From NCBI GenBank assembly GCA_037127255.1, contig JBANSL010000004.1, forward strand, positions 8,432,001 through 8,496,000: a DNA stretch of 64,000 nt, in the 5' to 3' direction. Under the pieces are notes generated by a model. It made no database searches. It saw nothing but the letters and a program-made list of their open reading frames with translations, and was not told the DNA's origin. This stretch comes from Persicaria tinctoria (lineage: Eukaryota; Streptophyta; Magnoliopsida; Caryophyllales; Polygonaceae). Positions 60,004 to 64,000 of this stretch are shown here, piece by piece. The position numbers and the translations under genes are program-made. Each line of letters begins with the position of its first letter. Positions within the stretch are counted from its first letter, which is position 1.

Positions 60004-60546
60004 ATGGGGAAGTTTACAAAGTGTTTTGTGAGGTCTTATGCAACCTTACTAGTGGTGTTGATGATTTTAGGGTTGACCAATGGGAGGCGAGTTGACCACG
60101 TAGACGGTTACTATGGCGGTGGCCTTGGCGGCGGAGGTGGTTATGGTGGTGGACTCGGTGGAGGTTATGGTGGTGGAGCGGGAGGCGGCTACGGTGGTGG
60201 ACCTGGCTATGGAGCAGGAGGCGGCTATGGTGGTGGATCTGGCTATGGAGCAGGAGGCGGCTACGGACGTGGATCCGGCTATGGAGCTGGAGGTGGCTAC
60301 GGTGGTGGATCCGGCTATGGAGCAGGAGGCGGCTACGGTGGTGGATCCGGCTATGGAGCTGGAGGCGGCTACGGTGGTGGATCCGGCTATGGAGCTGGAG
60401 GCGGCTACGGACGTGGATCCGGTTATGGAGCTGTAGGCGGCTACGGTGGTGGATCCGGCTATGGAGCAGGAGGCGGTTACGGAGGTGGTGCTGGTGGAGG
60501 CTACGGCGGAGGCGCCGGGGGAGGTTACGGTGGCGGAGGCTATTAA
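60004..60546 (+). CDS. secreted glycine-rich protein, copy 2
   Basis: 180 residues. Signal peptide MGKFTKCFVRSYATLLVVLM then ILGLTNG, then RRVDHVDGYYGGG and the same 12-residue repeat GGYGxGSGYGAG as copy 1, ending GGGGY. One unit has AVGG in place of AGGG. The two genes are tandem paralogues in the same orientation, about 9 kb apart. Their 5' and 3' flanks are also conserved. The predicted role is a cell-wall structural protein. The repeat order differs between copies, suggesting unit gain and loss. Confidence 0.9.
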   Translation: MGKFTKCFVRSYATLLVVLMILGLTNGRRVDHVDGYYGGGLGGGGGYGGGLGGGYGGGAGGGYGGGPGYGAGGGYGGGSGYGAGGGYGRGSGYGAGGGYGGGSGYGAGGGYGGGSGYGAGGGYGGGSGYGAGGGYGRGSGYGAVGGYGGGSGYGAGGGYGGGAGGGYGGGAGGGYGGGGY

Positions 60547-60776
60547 TTAAAGAGGTGGTGGGTGATCACATACATACATATAAATAATGGAAAACTTAAA
60601 GATAGGTACGTAGATAATATAGATAGATAGGACATGCATGCATGCACGAATATGTACGTGTGTGCATATATATATCACAGCGCAAGTATGTGTACGTTTT
60701 AATTTATGTTGGTGTTTTAATTTACCGGTGAGCTCTAGTGTATGTTTTCGATCTATATATATACAAATTATGAGTG

Positions 60777-61031
60777 TGTGATGTATGTGCATATGTGAAT
60801 CTAAGTCTCAAACTCACACCGTCACACACGGGCAATACAGAAGGGCATTTTCGACTTTTCAGTGCTTGTCAAATTAGCTTCATAAGGCGGGAGATTTTGT
60901 TAGCACAGTTGTAACAAACTGTTTTGATCTTGTTAGCTCAGATTGAGCTCCTCCATTGGAGGTGGTTTTGTTCTTCAAGTTGAATCAATAGATCTGTAAT
61001 TTTCGATTGTCTGATTTGCATAAAATCCAAA
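60777..61031 (+). mobile_element. Copia-type LTR joined to a primer site
   Basis: Ends in ATAAAATCCAAA immediately before TGGTATCAGAGC (61032-61043). It has the same layout as the Copia F LTR. The left edge is approximate. What follows is TRIM-type internal sequence rather than gag. Confidence 0.6.
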
Positions 61032-61384
61032 TGGTATCAGAGCCGAGGTTCGGCATGGTGCGGTGTGGTTTGGATTCCTGGTCTAATTGGCTAGCCGGCC
61101 TTAAGGCATTGATTCGTCAATCGCAACTGGCAATATTGCGTGGCCAGGCAGTTGCGCTTGAGGGGGGTGTGTGGAGAATATATGAGTTGGGAGTGTCCCA
61201 CATTGAATAGAAATTTAATCCAAGCCTTGCATATAAGCCGGTGGGCTACCCCACCTAACACCAATTGGTTTTAGGATGGAACCTCACTCGGCTTATGTGC
61301 TCGGCTTGGTTAGCACGCTTGCGCTTGGGCGTGCGTTGCCCCCCCCCCTCCCCCACACGTCGGATGACCCACCGTTATTTCAAA
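61032..61384 (+). mobile_element. TRIM-type internal region and LTR
   Basis: Primer site 61032-61043, about 110 bp of internal sequence homologous to 17821-17920 (GGCTAGCCGGCCTTAAGGCA), purine tract CTTGAGGGGGG to 61167, then an LTR TGTGTGGAGA (61168) to TTTCAAA (61384). A second primer site follows at once (61385-61396). A C9-like run lies near 61340. Confidence 0.7.
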
Positions 61385-64000
61385 TGGTATCAGAGCGATA
61401 GGTCACGATCTGTGATCTGTGAGTGTTCTCGTTCGTTTGTTTCTCGAAAGCTGCTCAGAATTCTGGATCTCGGTGTTCGTGGTTTATGTAGATTACTGCT
61501 TCGGTGCAATTCCGATGAGGTTTGAGGTTTTGAGAACGATATGGCGGGAAGAGGAGTTGGACAAGTACCTGGTGGTGGAAGCGACGGCAATGGACAAGGT
61601 CGAGGGATTTTCATTACTCCTCCTGCTCCTTGATCAGGTGTAGGCAGAGGATGGAATTTGCCAAACCAAGGAATCCAATTCGGAGACATGATGCAAGGTA
61701 TGTCGAATGCACATGTTAATCCATTGTTTTTGTCAAATTCGGATCATCCGGGGATGGTTTTAGTTTCAAATCCGTTTAATGGTGCGAATTTCACAAGTTG
61801 GAGTAGAGGTATTAAAATGGCGTTAGGAGCAAAGGTTAAGCTCGGATTTATAACTGGTAGCTGTGTCAGGCCTCTAGAAACCAGTGAGGAATTTGAGAAG
61901 TGGATGCGTGCAGATCAAATGGTTATGTGCTGGCTGTTCAACTATATGACTAGAGAGGTTGCTGAGAGCCTCATGTATGTGGAAACATCAAAAGAACTTT
62001 GGGATGAGATAAAAGAGAGGTTCTTCGAGTCTAATGATCCATTAGTTTACCAATTGAGGAGAGATTTAGCCAACCTAAGACAAGACAACCTGTCTGTTGG
62101 AGCTTATTTTGCTAAACTGAGTAAGATATGCGATGAACTAAAATCCCTGGATGCCCTTCCCACATGTAACTGTAGAGGTATTAATGGATGTAGCTGTGGT
62201 TTGTTAAAAAGAATTGTGGACAGAGATGAGAAAGCAAAGGTTATGCAGTTCCTGATGGGATTGAATGATGTGTATGAGAATTTGAGGAGCAACATTTTGT
62301 CTAAGGATCCTATGCCATGGATCAATAAGGCCTTTCAAATGGCCACTCAGATAGAGAGGTCCAAGGGAATCACTAATGCAATCCAAGGTGAACAGAATGC
62401 ATTGAATGTGTCAAGACAGGTGGATAGATTTACACAGGACAGGTTTCGACAAATTGATAGAAATTATCAATTGGATAGTGAGGCTAATGCTGCTAGAGGT
62501 TATAGGGATTACAGATCTGGAGATCAGACAAGGTTCTATGATAAGAATTCTGAGCAGAGCTATAGAGATTACAAAAAGGCTAAGCTTTAGAGGAAGTGTG
62601 ATCATTGTGGTGAGAGGGGCCACATTAAGGAATTTTGTTTCAAGCTTATAGGCTACCCTGACTGGTTTAGGGGACCCAAAGATGAAGGGAAACCTAGGCC
62701 TACTGGGAAATTTGCAGCTCAGTTTGAATCAACTCAGCCAGACAGTCCATTTGAAGAAGATGTGTACAATGCCAGTAAACCTGACCATGCAGTGGTTAAT
62801 GTTGTATTTCAAGAAGTTATAAAGCTAATGAAGGGAAAAGCTCAGGTGGAAAGCATAGACAGCACTGCCAACCAGGCCATGGTGCACTTTGCAGGTACTT
62901 TAAGCTCTTCATTTCTTATTGGAGTAAATAAATCTCAAAATGATATGTGGATTGTGGATTCTGGAGCCACAGATCATATTGCTTTTGATTGTGAAGTTTT
63001 CTCTGAGATTTTTGACTTCAAAACTGCTATCAAACTCGGGTTACCTGATGGTAAGTGCATCACAGTAACAAAGTTTGGTACAGTTAGATTGAGCACTGAT
63101 TTGGTATTAAAGAATGTTCTCTTGGTACCACGGTTCAGACACAATCTGTTATCTATGTCTAAGTGTTTGAGTGAGCAGCATCTGTGATTCAATTTTGATT
63201 TCATGGGATGTTGGCTACAGGACCTTACAACTGAAGTGGTTATTGCAAGAGGATTTGAAGACAAAGGGTTGTATGTGTTGAAGAATGGTGTGACTGCTCA
63301 ACATCAGTCACAGTTTTTTGCTTCCTTGAATAATGTTGCATGTAATAACATGCTTTTAATGCATGCCAGATTGGGACACATGTGTTTTTCTAAACTCAAA
63401 CATATTCCTGGTTGTACTGCTGTGGATATTCAGCATTTACATTGTGATGTGTGTGCCATGACTAAAGCACACAAGCTGCAATTTGATAGAAGTAGTTCAA
63501 TTGCTGAGAATGTTTTTCAACTGTTGCATCTAGATGTTTGGGGGCCCTATAAAGTCCCAGCTCTTTGTAGGGCTAAATACTTTCTCACTATCCTAGATGA
63601 TTGCTCTAGGTGTACTTGGGTTTATTTGATGCAGGATAAGAGTCAAGTTTTAAGGTTGACTACAACTTTCCTCAACATGGTTGAGACTCAGTTCAAAATG
63701 ACTGTCAAGACAGTTAGAACTGATAATGGCACTGAGTTTACTCAAAGGGGGTGCAAAGATTTGTTCGATTCCAAGGGAATTATCCATCAAAGAACAGCTC
63801 CAGGGGTGCATGAGCAAAATGGGGGAGTTGAAAGGAAACATAGGCATCTATTAGAAACTGTCAGGGCTATCAGGGCACATGCTGGCTTACCTCTGAAGTT
63901 TTGGGGAGACTGTGTTCTAGGAGCAACACATATCATAAACAAAATGCCTACTCCCATTTTAAAATGGAAATCCCCTTTTGAAGTCCTTTACCATACATCT
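61385..64000 (+). mobile_element. Copia G, 5' part (runs off the window)
   Basis: Primer site TGGTATCAGAGC at 61385-61396, leader, gag, protease and integrase. The 5' LTR is probably 61168-61384. The element continues past 64000. Confidence 0.85.
61541..64000 (+). pseudogene. gag-pol: Copia G gag-pol, three nonsense codons, partial
   Basis: One frame from ATG 61541 to the window end, with stops at 61631-61633, 62588-62590 and 63185-63187. The N-terminus is Gly-rich. The Gag core is FNGANFTSWSRGIKMALGAK, and the zinc knuckle CDHCGERGHIKEFC comes just after the second stop. Protease DSGATDH lies near 62960, the GAG-pre-integrase H/C motif near 63365-63455, and integrase acidic residues in LLHLDVWGPY, RTDNGTEF and GVERKHRH. 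A start at 61658 would avoid the first stop. Confidence 0.88.

Overview
The window is plant nuclear DNA, almost certainly from a eudicot that I cannot name. It consists of layered retrotransposons around a small host component. The evidence is Copia SIRE-type and Gypsy Athila/Tat-type elements with tRNA-iMet and tRNA-Asp primer sites, an L1-type LINE with an RNase H domain, CACTA and Tourist-like DNA transposons, and two secreted glycine-rich protein (GRP) genes with TATA boxes.

Layout. 1-4.36 kb: no firm gene, a tRNA-like inverted pair bracketing a TGCAC minisatellite (759-1699), and a possible two-exon transcript on the minus strand. 4.36-33.7 kb: an Athila-type LTR (4943-6622, +), the 5' part of a SIRE Copia element (6623-14976, -), LINE ORF1 (about 15.2-16.4 kb, -), an orphan exon, a TRIM, a decayed Copia fragment holding a solo LTR, an Athila-type element with an intact 1931-aa gag-pol (21.5-30.7 kb, -), its LTR (30693-32388, -), and the 3' end of the SIRE element (32389-33703, +). 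34.3-47.0 kb: LINE ORF2, split by two solo LTRs and a Copia element. 47.2-50.8 kb: a non-autonomous CACTA element. 51.0-60.6 kb: two tandemly duplicated GRP genes with an orphan ORF, Copia debris and a MITE between them. 60.8-64.0 kb: Copia/TRIM LTRs and a Copia gag-pol that runs off the window.

The main structural result is that the order between 4.9 and 32.4 kb is scrambled but readable. The SIRE element has its 5' half on the minus strand and its 3' half on the plus strand, yet the outer ends carry one target duplication (GAACT at 14977-14981 as complement, and at 33704-33708). The cut ends next to the inverted Athila LTRs carry another (GCTGG at 6623-6627 as complement, and at 32389-32393). 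The LINE is split the same way (ORF1 minus, ORF2 plus). One inversion between the two oppositely oriented, nearly identical Athila LTRs explains all three. Undoing it gives a LINE containing a SIRE containing a solo Athila LTR.

The second result is a short palindromic module (core CGCTGGCAGCG and variants). It recurs in the Athila LTRs, in two inter-domain linkers of its polyprotein, in its non-coding spacer, and in an unrelated LTR family that also carries its own recurring TCGAGATCGAG-like module.

Most transposon ORFs carry one to three nonsense codons or a frameshift. The Athila gag-pol and the SIRE gag and pol are open. The two GRP genes are the only host genes I call with confidence.
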